This document shows, piece after piece, positions 35,092 through 45,502 of a DNA stretch of 64,000 nt. The position numbers were made by a program, and so were the translations under genes. The stretch's first letter is position 1, and each line of letters begins with the position of its first letter. The notes under the pieces are model-generated. The model ran no database searches. It had not been told where the DNA came from and saw only the letters and a program-made list of their open reading frames with translations. This stretch comes from Streptomyces laurentii (lineage in GTDB: Bacteria; Actinomycetota; Actinomycetes; Streptomycetales; Streptomycetaceae), in NCBI GenBank assembly GCA_002355495.1, contig AP017424.1:1674001-1738000 (forward strand), read 5' to 3'.

Positions 35092-36223
35092 CCGCATCAG
35101 CGGCAGTCTCCTCGGAGCCGCCGTGGGCGACGCCCTCGGCGGCCCGGTCGAGGGCTACTCCCCCGAACAGATCGCGGAACGCCACGGCGGTCGCGTCACC
35201 GGGATCGTCGGCCCCTGGAACGGCGACGCGTGGCGCACCGCCCGCCCCCTCGCGCCGTACCACAAGGGCGACGGGCACGTCACCGACGACACCTTGATGA
35301 CGCACGCCCTGATCCGGGTGTACGAGACGGTCCGCGACCACCTCGACGCGTACGCGGTCGCCGAGCACCTGGTGCCCGAACTCATCGGCCGCACCGTGTG
35401 GATCCCGGAACTGGAGGCCGAGGCACTCCCCCTGCAGCGGGTCTTCCTCGCCGAGAAGTGGATCGTGACCCGGCTGCACTATGGGCACGCCGACCCGCGC
35501 GAGGCCGGCACCGGCAACATCGTCAACTGCGGGGCGGCGATGTACATGGCGCCGGTCGGCCTGGTCAACGCGGCCGATCCGGCGGGCGCCTACGCCGAGG
35601 CCCTCGACATCGCGGGCGCCCACCAGTCCTCGTACGGGCGGGAGGCCGCCGGCGTCTTCGCGGCGGCCGTCGCCGCGGCCTGCGCCCCGGACGCCACCGC
35701 CCGCTCCGTCGTCGACACCGCCCTCTCCCTCGCCAAGGACGGCACCCGCGCCGCCATCGAGGCGGTCACCGAAGTAGCCGACGGATACCGGGACTTCGAG
35801 TCGGCGCTTGGACCGCTGCGGCGGGCGGTCGAGCCCTTCGACTCGGTCGGCCCCGACTACCGCGCCCCCTCGCTCGACGCCCGCCGCCCCTCCCGTACGC
35901 ACGCCGTCGAGGAACTGCCCGTCGCCCTCGGCATGCTGCTCGTCGGCGACGGCGACTACCGCCGTACGGTGCTCGGCGCCGTCAACTACGGGCGCGACTG
36001 CGACTCGATCGCCACCATGGCGGGCGCGCTCGCGGGCGCGCTGCACGGCGCGGCGGCCGTCCCGGACGACTGGGCGAAGCGTGTAGCGGAGGCGAGCCGG
36101 CTCGACCTGCACGCGCCGGCGAGCGCGCTGGCGGCCGTGGCGCACGAGGTGTTCGCCCGGGACACGGCCCGGCGCCGCGCGCACGAGGCGGCGTACGCGC
36201 GGCTCACGGGCGCGGCCCGGTGA
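35072..36223 (+). CDS. ADP-ribosylglycohydrolase-superfamily protein 3
   Basis: 383 residues from the ATG at 35072, overlapping the previous gene by 20 bases; a GTG at 35057 is also in frame. DRISGSLLGAAVGDALGGPV opens the fold. The metal sites are complete: HVTDDTLMTHAL (residues 70-80) and YGRDCDSIATMAGALAGAL (D309, D311). It is the longest-spaced of the canonical copies, with an inserted segment PELIGRTVWIPELEAEALPL. Probably an active hydrolase of a ribosyl compound. Overlaps the next gene as GTGA. Confidence 0.87.
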   Translation: MTPLLDDRISGSLLGAAVGDALGGPVEGYSPEQIAERHGGRVTGIVGPWNGDAWRTARPLAPYHKGDGHVTDDTLMTHALIRVYETVRDHLDAYAVAEHLVPELIGRTVWIPELEAEALPLQRVFLAEKWIVTRLHYGHADPREAGTGNIVNCGAAMYMAPVGLVNAADPAGAYAEALDIAGAHQSSYGREAAGVFAAAVAAACAPDATARSVVDTALSLAKDGTRAAIEAVTEVADGYRDFESALGPLRRAVEPFDSVGPDYRAPSLDARRPSRTHAVEELPVALGMLLVGDGDYRRTVLGAVNYGRDCDSIATMAGALAGALHGAAAVPDDWAKRVAEASRLDLHAPASALAAVAHEVFARDTARRRAHEAAYARLTGAAR

Positions 36224-37683
36224 CCCTGTCCCCGCCGCCTCCGCCGTCGCCTCCGCCCCCTCTGTCCCCGCCGCCTCCGCCGTCTCCGCTGCGGGTCACC
36301 TGGGTCCAGCCGGAGGACCTGGTGGGCCACGAGCTGCGGCAGGCCGCCGAGGACGGCCGCGACGCCCGTGCCGTGGCCGCCCTGGCCGCCCGCTGGTACG
36401 CGGCGGGCGGCCACCCGGCACCGCCCGCGGCCGGTGCCTCTCCCCTCCCGCGCCCCGAACTGCGGCCGCCGGCCGAGGAACTCCTCGATGCCCTGGCGGC
36501 CCTGCCGTCCCCGCTCGCCGACCGGGAGCCTGCCTCGCTCGCCGCGATCGAGGCCGCCTGCCCGGACTGGCCGGACCCACTCCCCGAGGACCGCGACCCG
36601 GCGAATCCGGCGGACCCCGCGGAGGACCCCCTCCGCCACCGGCTGCACGCCGCCTGGCTCGGCCGGGCCGCCGGCTGTCTGCTCGGCAAGCCCGTGGAGA
36701 AGCTGCCGCTGGCCGCGATCCGGGCCCTCGCCCGCGCCACCGGCAACTGGCCGCTCGCCGACTGGTTCACGGCGCGCGGGGTCCCGGCGGACCTGCTCGC
36801 CGCGCACCCGTGGAACCGCCGGTCCGCCGCCACCTCCCTCGCCGAGAACATCGACGGGATGCCGCCGGACGACGACCTCGACCACCCCCTCCTCGCCCTG
36901 CTCCTCCTGCGCCGCCACGGCCGCGGCTTCGCCACCGCCGACCTGGCCCGGCTGTGGCTCGACGAACTGCCCGCCGGGCGCACGTTCACCGCCGAGCGGA
37001 TCGCCTACCGCAATCTCCTCGACGGCGTCGAACCACCGCACACCGCCACCCGCCGCAATCCGTTCCGGGAGTGGATCGGCGCCCGGATCCGCGCCGACGC
37101 GCACGGCTGGACCCACCCCGGTGACCCGGCCTCGGCCGCCCGGCAGGCGTACCGGGACGCGGTCCTGACGCACACCGGCAACGGTGTGTACGCGGCGATG
37201 TTCACCGCCGCCGTCCTCGCGACCGCCGCCGACGGCACCGCCGACGTGCACCGGGCCCTGGCCGCCGGACTCCGCGTCGTCCCACCCGCGTCACGGCTGG
37301 CCGAAGCCGTCCGTACCGGGATCGCCGCCGCCCGCGCCGACCTCGACTTCGACACCGTCGTGGACCGGCTGCACACCGCGTACGGCCGCTACCACTGGGT
37401 CCACGCCGTCCCCAACACGGCGCTCCTCGCCGCCGCCCTCACCCATGCCGACGGCGACTTCGGCCGCTCGATCTGCGCGGCGGTGGCCGGCGGCTGGGAC
37501 ACCGACTCCAACGGCGCCGCCGCCGGTTCCGTCGCCGGACTCCTCGCCGGCCACCCCGACCGGCTGCCCGCCCGCTGGACCTCCCCTCTCAAGAACCGGC
37601 TGTCGACGACGGTGCCCCCCTTCGACGGCGCCGGCTTCGACACCCTGGCCGCACTGACGCACTCGGAGGCCGTACGCCCATGA
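36220..37683 (+). CDS. ADP-ribosylglycohydrolase-superfamily protein 4, with N-terminal extension
   Basis: 487 residues from an overlapping GTG. A poly-proline start (TLSPPPPPSPPPPLS) and a ~110-residue domain (TWVQPEDLVGHELRQAAEDG, RDARAVAALAARWYAAGGH) precede the catalytic fold (HAAWLGRAAGCLLGKPVEKL). Metal motifs are the variants PPDDDLDHPLLALLLL and GGWDTDSNGAAAGSVAGLL, both with acidic ligands kept. The fold differs enough from copies 1 and 3 to suggest another substrate. The extension resembles a winged or substrate-binding module but was not recognised. Confidence 0.8.
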   Translation: MTLSPPPPPSPPPPLSPPPPPSPLRVTWVQPEDLVGHELRQAAEDGRDARAVAALAARWYAAGGHPAPPAAGASPLPRPELRPPAEELLDALAALPSPLADREPASLAAIEAACPDWPDPLPEDRDPANPADPAEDPLRHRLHAAWLGRAAGCLLGKPVEKLPLAAIRALARATGNWPLADWFTARGVPADLLAAHPWNRRSAATSLAENIDGMPPDDDLDHPLLALLLLRRHGRGFATADLARLWLDELPAGRTFTAERIAYRNLLDGVEPPHTATRRNPFREWIGARIRADAHGWTHPGDPASAARQAYRDAVLTHTGNGVYAAMFTAAVLATAADGTADVHRALAAGLRVVPPASRLAEAVRTGIAAARADLDFDTVVDRLHTAYGRYHWVHAVPNTALLAAALTHADGDFGRSICAAVAGGWDTDSNGAAAGSVAGLLAGHPDRLPARWTSPLKNRLSTTVPPFDGAGFDTLAALTHSEAVRP

Positions 37684-38744
37684 CCCATCCGCATCCACCG
37701 ACCACTCCCACCACTCCCACCGCCCCCGGCCCCCGTCCGGCACCCGTTCGTCCCGCCCCCGTCCGCCCGGCCGGCATCGTCGTCCTCGGCAGCCTGAACA
37801 TGGACCTGGTGGCCTACGTCGCCCAGGCCCCGGCCCGCGGCGAGACCGTCACCGGCCGCGCCTTTCGCACCCTGCCCGGCGGCAAGGGCGCCAACCAGGC
37901 CGTCGCCGCCGCCCGCGCGGGCGCCGAGGTGGCCATGATCGGGGCGGTCGGCACCGACGGCTTCGGCACCCGGCTGCGCACCGCGCTCGACCGAAGCGGC
38001 GTCGACACCGACCTCGTCCGTACGGCCGAGGGCCCGTCCGGCACCGCGCACATCGTCGTCGACGACGAGGGCGGCAACGCGATCGTCGTCGTCCCCGGCG
38101 CCAACAGCGCCGTCACCTCCCTCGATCACGGCGACGAGGCCCTGATCGCCACCGCCGACCTCCTTCTGCTCCAGCTCGAACTCCCCCTTCCCGCCGTCAC
38201 CGCGGGCGCCCGCACCGCCCGCGCGCACGGGGTGCGCACCGTCCTCACCCCCGCGCCCGTCCCCGCCCGGCCGCTGCCGCCCGCGCTCCTCGCCGCCACC
38301 GACCTGCTGGTGCCCAACCAGCACGAGGCCGCCGCGCTGACCGGCCGCACCGACCCGTACGCCGCCGCCCGGGCGCTGCTCGCCGACGTGCCCGAGGTGG
38401 TCGTCACCCTCGGCGCGGCCGGCTGCCTCTACGCCGCGCGCGGCCGTGAACCGGTGACCGTGCCCGCGCCCCGGGTGACCGCCGTGGACACCACCGCCGC
38501 CGGCGACACCTTCGTGGGCGCCCTGGCCGTGGCGCTCGCCGAGGGCCGGCCCATGCCGGCGGCGCTCGCCTGGGCGTCGGCCGCCGCCGCGCTGTCCGTG
38601 CAGCGCGAGGGCGCGTCCCCGTCGATGCCGTACCGCGCCGAGATCGACGCCGTCCTCGCCCCGGCCCCCGGCGGCACCGAGGCCGAGCGGGACTCCGCGC
38701 CGGACTCCGGCCGGGAAGCGGACCGGGAGGCCGACCGCGTATGA
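37680..38744 (+). CDS. PfkB/ribokinase-family sugar kinase
   Basis: 354 residues; start overlaps the previous stop as ATGA. After a 30-residue His/Pro/Thr-rich leader come VVLGSLNMDLVAYVAQAPAR, the PfkB signature GGKGANQAVAAARAGAEV (sugar binding) and VDTTAAGDTFVGAL, with catalytic base D276 and the anion hole. This is close to ribokinase rather than fructokinase. It would phosphorylate ribose or a riboside, the expected product of the upstream glycohydrolases. The acidic tail (ERDSAPDSGREADREAD) is low-complexity. Cytoplasmic. Confidence 0.88.
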   Translation: MTHPHPPTTPTTPTAPGPRPAPVRPAPVRPAGIVVLGSLNMDLVAYVAQAPARGETVTGRAFRTLPGGKGANQAVAAARAGAEVAMIGAVGTDGFGTRLRTALDRSGVDTDLVRTAEGPSGTAHIVVDDEGGNAIVVVPGANSAVTSLDHGDEALIATADLLLLQLELPLPAVTAGARTARAHGVRTVLTPAPVPARPLPPALLAATDLLVPNQHEAAALTGRTDPYAAARALLADVPEVVVTLGAAGCLYAARGREPVTVPAPRVTAVDTTAAGDTFVGALAVALAEGRPMPAALAWASAAAALSVQREGASPSMPYRAEIDAVLAPAPGGTEAERDSAPDSGREADREADRV

Positions 38745-39943
38745 GCACCCCCGCCCCCACCCCTCCTCTGTCCGGCCTGCGCGTCCTCGACCTCGCCACC
38801 CTCTTCGCGGGCCCGCTCGCCGCGACCCTGCTCGGTGACTTCGGCGCCGACGTCGTGAAGATCGAACACCCGCGCAAGCCCGACCCGTCCCGCGGCCACG
38901 GCCCCGCCAAGGACGGCGTCGGCCTGTGGTGGAAGGTCCTCGGCCGCAACAAGCGGACGATGACCCTCGACCTGTCCACCCCCGGCGGCCGGGACACCCT
39001 GCTGCGGCTCGCCGCCGGCGCCGACGTGATCGTGGAGAACTTCCGCCCCGGCACCCTGGAACGCTGGGGTCTCGGCTGGGAGGAGCTGTCGGCCGCCAAC
39101 CCGCGGCTCGTGCTGGCCCGTGTCACCGGCTTCGGGCAGTTCGGCCCGTACTCCCACCGCCCCGGCTTCGGCACCCTCGCCGAGGCCATGAGCGGCTTCG
39201 CCGCCCTCACCGGCGAACCCGACGGACCGCCGACCCTGCCGCCCTTCGGCCTCGCCGACTCCGTGGCCGCGCTCGCCACCGCGTACGCCGTGACGACCGC
39301 GCTCGCCGCGAGGACCCGCACCGGCCGCGGCCAGATCGTCGACCTCGCCCTCATCGAACCGATGCTCTCCGTCATCGGCCCCCACCCCCTCTGGTACGAC
39401 CAGCTCGGCTACGTCCAGCCCCGCACCGGCAACCGCTCCCGCAACAACGCCCCGCGCAACACCTACCGGACCGCCGACGGCTCCTGGGTCGCCGTGTCCA
39501 CCTCCGCCCAGTCGATCGCCGAACGCGTCCTGCGGCTGGTCGGCCGGCCGGAGCTGACCGACGAGCCCTGGTTCGCCGACGGCACCGGCCGGGCCGCGCA
39601 CGCCGACGTCCTCGACGAGGCCGTCGGTTCCTGGATCGCCCGGCGCACCCGCGACGAGGTCCTGGCCGCCTTCGAGAAGGCCGAGGCGGCCATCGCCCCC
39701 GTCTACGACGTCCGGGACGTCCTCGACGACCCCCAGTACCAGGCCCTCGGCACGGTCACCGAGGTCCCCGACCCCGAACTCGGGCCGATCCGGATGCAGA
39801 ACGTCCTCTTCCGGCTCTCCGCCACCCCCGGCGCGATCCGCTGGGCCGGCCGCCCACACGGCGCCGACACCACCGACCTCCTCACCGAACTGGGCCTCGG
39901 CCCCGCCGAGATCGACACCCTGCGCGCCGAAGGAGCCGTATGA
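38741..39943 (+). CDS. Family III (CaiB/BaiF) CoA-transferase
   Basis: 400 residues; ATGA overlap. LSGLRVLDLATLFAGPLAAT and LLGDFGADVVKIEHP are the N-terminal CoA-transferase signature; NKRTMTLDLSTPGGRD and VENFRPGTLERWGL are further family blocks. D173 in FGLADSVAAL is the probable catalytic Asp that forms the acyl anhydride. Family III enzymes move CoA between carboxylic acids such as succinate and formate, oxalate, itaconate or citramalate. Next to a CitE-like lyase it would activate the acid that the lyase then splits. Confidence 0.9.
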   Translation: MSTPAPTPPLSGLRVLDLATLFAGPLAATLLGDFGADVVKIEHPRKPDPSRGHGPAKDGVGLWWKVLGRNKRTMTLDLSTPGGRDTLLRLAAGADVIVENFRPGTLERWGLGWEELSAANPRLVLARVTGFGQFGPYSHRPGFGTLAEAMSGFAALTGEPDGPPTLPPFGLADSVAALATAYAVTTALAARTRTGRGQIVDLALIEPMLSVIGPHPLWYDQLGYVQPRTGNRSRNNAPRNTYRTADGSWVAVSTSAQSIAERVLRLVGRPELTDEPWFADGTGRAAHADVLDEAVGSWIARRTRDEVLAAFEKAEAAIAPVYDVRDVLDDPQYQALGTVTEVPDPELGPIRMQNVLFRLSATPGAIRWAGRPHGADTTDLLTELGLGPAEIDTLRAEGAV

Positions 39944-40797
39944 ACCGCGACCACACCGCCCCGCCCGCCGGCCGCGGGACCACCCCGCCTCCGACCCGGC
40001 CCATCCCTCTGACCTGGCTGTACGCCCCCGGCGACCGCCCCGGCATCGTCCAGAAGGCCCTCACCTCCGGGGCCGACGTCGTCATCGTCGACCTGGAGGA
40101 CGCGGTGGCCCCGGACCGCCGCGCGTACGCCCTCGACGCCACCGCCGACCTGCTCGCCGACCCCCAGCCCGTACCGGTCCATGTCCGTGTGCACGCCCCC
40201 CGCGACATCCCCACCCTGGTCTCCCTCCCCGGACTCGTCGCTCTCCGTGTTCCCAAGGTGACACACCCCACTGACATCGGCCGGATCGCCGAGCTGTCCC
40301 AGGGCCTCCCGCTCTACCCGCTGCTCGAGAACGCGCTGGCCGTGGAGCACGCGTACGCCATCGCCACCGCCCATCCCTCGGTGCACGGCATCGCCCTCGG
40401 CGAGGCCGACCTCTGTGCCGACCTGGGGGTACGGGACGACCGCGGCCTGGACTGGCCGCGCAGCCGGATCGTGGTCGCCGCCCGCGCCGCCGCGCTCCCG
40501 CCGCCGGTCCAGTCCGTCCACCCGCACGTCCGGGACCTCGACGCCCTCGCCGCGGACTGCGCCCGGGGCCGGGCCATGGGCTTCCTCGGCCGGGCCGCGA
40601 TCCACCCCCGGCAGCTCCCCGTCATCGAGCGGGCCTATCTGCCGGCCCCGGACGAGATCGCCGCGGCCGAGAAGGTCGTGAAGGCGGCGGAGAGCTGCCA
40701 CGACGGCGCGTTCGTCCTGCCCGACGGCCGCTTCGTGGACGCGGCGGTCGTCACCGGCGCACGGCGCGTCCTGGCCCTCGCCGCGCGCCGGTCCTGA
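39940..40797 (+). CDS. CitE-like CoA-ester lyase (HpcH/HpaI superfamily)
   Basis: 285 residues; starts at the ATG overlapping the previous TGA. SGADVVIVDLEDAVAPDRR, VRVHAPRD, LYPLLENALAVEHAYAIA, GIALGEADLCADLG and GFLGRAAIHPRQLPVIERAY are the conserved blocks of CitE/malyl-CoA or citramalyl-CoA lyases, with E and D of LENA and GEADLCAD as metal ligands. It lacks the extra domain of the trimeric citrate lyase system, so it is a stand-alone lyase or thioesterase. Last gene of the operon, followed by a strong terminator. Confidence 0.88.
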   Translation: MNRDHTAPPAGRGTTPPPTRPIPLTWLYAPGDRPGIVQKALTSGADVVIVDLEDAVAPDRRAYALDATADLLADPQPVPVHVRVHAPRDIPTLVSLPGLVALRVPKVTHPTDIGRIAELSQGLPLYPLLENALAVEHAYAIATAHPSVHGIALGEADLCADLGVRDDRGLDWPRSRIVVAARAAALPPPVQSVHPHVRDLDALAADCARGRAMGFLGRAAIHPRQLPVIERAYLPAPDEIAAAEKVVKAAESCHDGAFVLPDGRFVDAAVVTGARRVLALAARRS

Positions 40798-40803
40798 CAC
40801 ACG

Positions 40804-40840
40804 GGAGGGCCGCCGGAACCCGTGGTCCCGGCGGCCCTCC
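40804..40840. terminator. Bidirectional hairpin terminator, operon / lgt
   Basis: GGAGGGCCGCCGG (40804-40816) pairs perfectly with CCGGCGGCCCTCC (40828-40840), 11-base loop, between the convergent lyase and lgt genes. Confidence 0.85.
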
Positions 40841-40878
40841 GCCCTGTCCATCCGCACGCGTACGCGTACGGGGTGAGG

Positions 40879-42030
40879 TCAGCGCTTGCCCGCGCCGTCC
40901 TTGACCTCGTCCTCGTCCTCGGCCTTGTCCTCGGTGCCGTCCTCAGCCTTGGCGGCGTCCTCGGCCTTGTCCCCGACCTCGTCCTTGGGCTCGGCCTTCG
41001 TCTCGGCCTTCGCGTCCTTGGCCTTCGCGTCCTCGGGCTTCGTGTCCTCGGGCTTGGCGTCCTCGGGCTTGGCGTCCTTGGACAGCGGATCCGCGGAGTC
41101 CTCGCCCGTGGGCTTCCCCGTGGGCTTCTTGCCGTCCTTCGGGTCGGCGTCCTTCGGCTCCGCGTCCGCGCCCTCGGCGTCGTCCTTCGCCGCCCCGGCG
41201 GCCGTGGCCTCGGCCGCCTTCCGCGGCTCCACGACCTCTTCCTGGCCCGGGCGGACCTTCGCCGAGATCACGATGTAGACGATGGCCAGCAGGCCGACGA
41301 TGATCGCGGTCCACACGTTCAGCCGGACGCCGAAGATGTGGTGCGCCTCGTCGATGCGCAGGTACTCGGTCCAGGTGCGGCCGGCGCAGTAGGCGGCGAC
41401 GTACAGCGCGAACGTACGGCCGTGGCCCATCTTGAAGCGGCGGCCGGCCCAGATCACGAAGAACGCGACGGCGATGTCCCACAGGAACTCGTACAGGAAG
41501 GTCGGGTGGTAGAGCCCGGCGTCACGGTTCGGTCCGGCGCTGATCTTCAGCGCCCACGGCAGGTCGGTGGGCTTGCCGTACAGCTCCTGGTTGAACCAGT
41601 TGCCCCAGCGGCCGATGCCCTGGGCGAGGGCGATGCCGGGCGCGATGGCGTCCGCGTACGCCGGGAGCGGGATCCCGCGCCGGCGACAGCCGATCCAGGC
41701 ACCGACCGCGCCGAGCGCGATGGCGCCCCAGATACCCAGGCCGCCCTCCCAGATCTTGAAGGCGTCGACCCAGTTCTTACCCTCGCTGAAGTACAGCTGG
41801 TAGTCCGTGATCACGTGGTAGAGGCGACCGCCGACGAGGCCGAAGGGCACCGCCCAGACGGCGATGTCGGCCACGGTGCCGGCGGTGCCGCCCCGGGCGA
41901 CCCAGCGCTTGTTGCCGAGCCAGACGGCGACGAAGACACCGAGAATGATGCAGAAGGCATAGCCGCGCAGCGGGATCGGTCCGAGATGGATCACGCCGGT
42001 CGACGGGCTGGGAATATAGGCAAGGTCCAT
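40879..42030 (-). CDS. lgt: Prolipoprotein diacylglyceryl transferase with long acidic tail
   Basis: 383 residues from the ATG at 42030. Seven membrane segments and the Lgt signature GRWGNWFNQELYG, with the catalytic-site block GLVGGRLYHVITDY, identify the enzyme that transfers diacylglycerol from phosphatidylglycerol to the lipobox Cys of prelipoproteins. After the last helix (IIVGLLAIVYIVISAKV) comes a ~110-residue cytoplasmic tail rich in K, D, E, A, with tandem KPEDA/KAKDA/KAETK units, absent from E. coli Lgt (291 residues). The tail DNA is internally repetitive. Substrates here include the lipoprotein at 18.4-19.6 kb. Confidence 0.95.
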   Translation of the reverse strand: MDLAYIPSPSTGVIHLGPIPLRGYAFCIILGVFVAVWLGNKRWVARGGTAGTVADIAVWAVPFGLVGGRLYHVITDYQLYFSEGKNWVDAFKIWEGGLGIWGAIALGAVGAWIGCRRRGIPLPAYADAIAPGIALAQGIGRWGNWFNQELYGKPTDLPWALKISAGPNRDAGLYHPTFLYEFLWDIAVAFFVIWAGRRFKMGHGRTFALYVAAYCAGRTWTEYLRIDEAHHIFGVRLNVWTAIIVGLLAIVYIVISAKVRPGQEEVVEPRKAAEATAAGAAKDDAEGADAEPKDADPKDGKKPTGKPTGEDSADPLSKDAKPEDAKPEDTKPEDAKAKDAKAETKAEPKDEVGDKAEDAAKAEDGTEDKAEDEDEVKDGAGKR

Positions 42031-42132
42031 GGCAAGACCGACGCTACCTTGCCGGACGGGCCCCAGGGCAAGCCCGCCCGGCAACTTCTCCGTAACTACC
42101 GGTACCCGACCGGCCTCCGGCCGGGGCCCTGC

Positions 42133-42963
42133 TCAGCGTCCGGGCGAGCCGGCGGCCGGGGAGGCGGTGCCCGGCTTCTTGCCCTTGTTGGCCTCGGCGA
42201 CCCACTTCTTCAGATTCTCCGGGGAGATCTGCTCGCCACCCTTCTGCGGGAAGATCGACTGCCCGTTGAGCATGACGGTCGGCGTGCCGTTGAAGTCGCT
42301 CTTCTTGAACGCCTCCTGCGACTTCTTCACCCAGGCGTCGTGCGCGCCCTCCTCGACGCAGGAACGGAAGGCGGGCGTGTCGAGCCCGGGCACCTTCGCG
42401 GCCAGCTCGATCAGCTTCGCGTTCTTCGCGTAGGCGTCGTTCGTCTCCGGCGGCTGGTTGGTGTAGAGCACGTCGTGGTACGCCGTGAACTTCCCGGCGT
42501 CCTGGGCGCAGGCGGCGGCGTTGGCGGCGCGCAGGGAGCCGCTGCCGCCCAGGTTGGCGTCGATGAGGGTGGCGAGGTGGTACTCGGCCTTGAGCGCGCC
42601 GGACGCCACCAACTGGTGGACGCTCGCCCGCATCACGCTCTCGAACTGGGCGCACGCGGGGCAGCGGAAGTCCTCCCAGACCGCGAGGGTGGAGGGGGCG
42701 TCCGGCCGGCCCTGCGGGATGGCGGGCTTGTCGCCGCCCAGCGCGCCGGCCGGCGGCACGACCGGGCCCGCCTTGTCGGAACTCTCCTTGCCCCCGCCGG
42801 CCGCGGCGATCACGCCGACGACCGCGGCCAGGCCGAGGACGCCGACGACCGCGGCCGACACGACGAGGACGCGCCGCCGCTTCTCCCGTGTCCTGTCCTG
42901 CTCGCGCTGCTGCTTGAGGCGCTCGCGCGCGCTCCGCATTCCGTCTCGGTTCTTCTCGCTCAC
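42133..42963 (-). CDS. Membrane-anchored DsbA-family thioredoxin-fold protein
   Basis: 276 residues from a GTG at 42963. A basic N terminus (RSARERLKQQREQDRTREKR) precedes one membrane helix (residues 31-55), so the catalytic domain faces outside. The redox motif is C101-PA-C104 in WEDFRCPACAQFES; two further cysteines are AAACAQDAG and FRSCVEEGA. GTPTVMLNGQSI holds the cis-proline of the DsbA fold. Role: disulfide formation or exchange in exported proteins. Located between trpA and lgt, the conserved Streptomyces position. Confidence 0.9.
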   Translation of the reverse strand: MSEKNRDGMRSARERLKQQREQDRTREKRRRVLVVSAAVVGVLGLAAVVGVIAAAGGGKESSDKAGPVVPPAGALGGDKPAIPQGRPDAPSTLAVWEDFRCPACAQFESVMRASVHQLVASGALKAEYHLATLIDANLGGSGSLRAANAAACAQDAGKFTAYHDVLYTNQPPETNDAYAKNAKLIELAAKVPGLDTPAFRSCVEEGAHDAWVKKSQEAFKKSDFNGTPTVMLNGQSIFPQKGGEQISPENLKKWVAEANKGKKPGTASPAAGSPGR

Positions 42964-42977
42964 GCCCACAGCAACGA

Positions 42978-43007
42978 ACCGGGGAGGCACGCCCGCGCCT
43001 CCCCGGT
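42978..43007. terminator. Terminator of the trpBA unit
   Basis: ACCGGGGAGGC (42978-42988) pairs perfectly with GCCTCCCCGGT (42997-43007), 8-base loop, 20 bases beyond the trpA stop. Confidence 0.8.
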
Positions 43008-43027
43008 CCGAATTCCACCCGTACGTG

Positions 43028-43842
43028 TTACGAGGGGCGGCGCACGCCCGCGGCGAGTTCGGCCGCCAGTTCCTTTACGGCGCCGAGCGCGGCGGCCTCG
43101 TCCCCGTCGGCGTCCAGCATCCGCTTGACGAAGGCGGACCCGACGATGACGCCGTCGGCGAATCGGGCGACCTCGGCCGCCTGGGCGGCGTTGGAGACGC
43201 CGAGACCGACGCAGACCGGCAGGTCGCCGGCGGCGCGGGTGCGGCGCACCAGGTCGGCCGCCTGCTCGCCGACCGACTCGCGGGTGCCGGTGACCCCCAT
43301 GAGGGAGGCGGCGTAGACGAAGCCGGAGCCGGCCGCGGTGATGGTGCCGAGCCGCTCGTCCTTGCTGCTGGGCGCGACGACGAAGACGGTCGCGAGACCG
43401 CGCTTGTCGGCGTGCGTCCGCCACAGGGCGGACTCCTGGACCGGGAGGTCCGGCAGGATGCAGCCGGCGCCGCCGGCCGCCGCGAGCTCCTCGGTGAAGC
43501 GCTCGACGCCATACCGGTCGATGGGGTTCCAGTAGGTCATCACGAGGACCGGCTTGCCGGTGGCCTCGTGCGCCTCCTTGACCGTGCGCATCACGTCGGC
43601 GATCTTCACGCCGCCGCGCAGCGCGATGTCGTCGGCGGTCTGGATCACCGGCCCGTCGAGGACCGGGTCACTGTGCGGCAGACCGACCTCGACGATGTCG
43701 GCGCCGCCGTCGAAGACGGCCTTGATGGCGGCGATGCCGCCGTCGACGGTGGGGAAGCCGGCCGGGAGGTACGCGATGAGCGCGGCCCGGTCGTCGGCCT
43801 TGGCGGCGGCGAGCGTGTCGCTCAGCAGCTGGATGTTCCCGC

Positions 43843-43846
<4 letters not shown>
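43028..43846 (-). CDS. trpA: Tryptophan synthase alpha chain
   Basis: 272 residues from a GTG that overlaps the trpB stop (GTGA). The TIM-barrel blocks are canonical: [36 protein letters not shown] (the usual Glu at VEVG), [40 protein letters not shown] and [13 protein letters not shown]. It splits indole-3-glycerol phosphate to indole and glyceraldehyde 3-phosphate and channels indole to TrpB. Confidence 0.97.
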
Positions 43847-45150
<1,304 letters not shown>

Positions 45151-45502
45151 GCGGATGCGCTCCTCGCGGGGCGGGGCCCCGGTGACGTCTGGACGATGGT
45201 CACGTTATGCGCATGCCCTGACGCGTTCCGCTCTCTCGCGGGGGTGGCTCGCTCCGCCGGGGCGGGGACCGGTCGTCGCCGTGTCCCGTCACCTGGTTCC
45301 CCAGGGAAGCCCTGAGGGGTGGGACGGGTGGGTACGGCGGACGGCACCCTTGCCGGGTTCGGCTCCTCGTATCCGTCGTCGCCCCGGGGCGCGGCGCACG
45401 GGTGGTGCGGCCGGACCCGGTGGAGAAAGGTGCCCGTGAGAGCACCATTCCGTGGGACGACACGGAGAGGCGGAGGCTGAGGCACCACGCGGCGTGGAGG
45501 TG
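45151..45502. other. Intergenic region trpM-trpB, 352 bp
   Basis: GC-rich spacer holding a perfect 12-base palindrome CGCCCCGGGGCG (45380-45391) and a less GC-rich patch on the - strand (GCGCATAACGTGACC, 45200-45214) about 50-64 bases upstream of trpB. That patch could be a promoter, with TAACGT as -10, giving trpBA its own start. No Trp-rich leader peptide of the attenuator type was found. Confidence 0.45.

Noticed and set aside
40960..41100. Repeated units in the lgt 3' region looking like a short repeat array
   Set aside because: They are in-frame codon repeats of the charged Lgt tail, without spacers. No CRISPR array was seen anywhere in the window.
45200..45463. 87-codon frame upstream of trpB as a possible trp leader peptide
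   Set aside because: No run of Trp codons, no attenuator hairpin pair, and low-complexity content (Arg/Pro/Ser).
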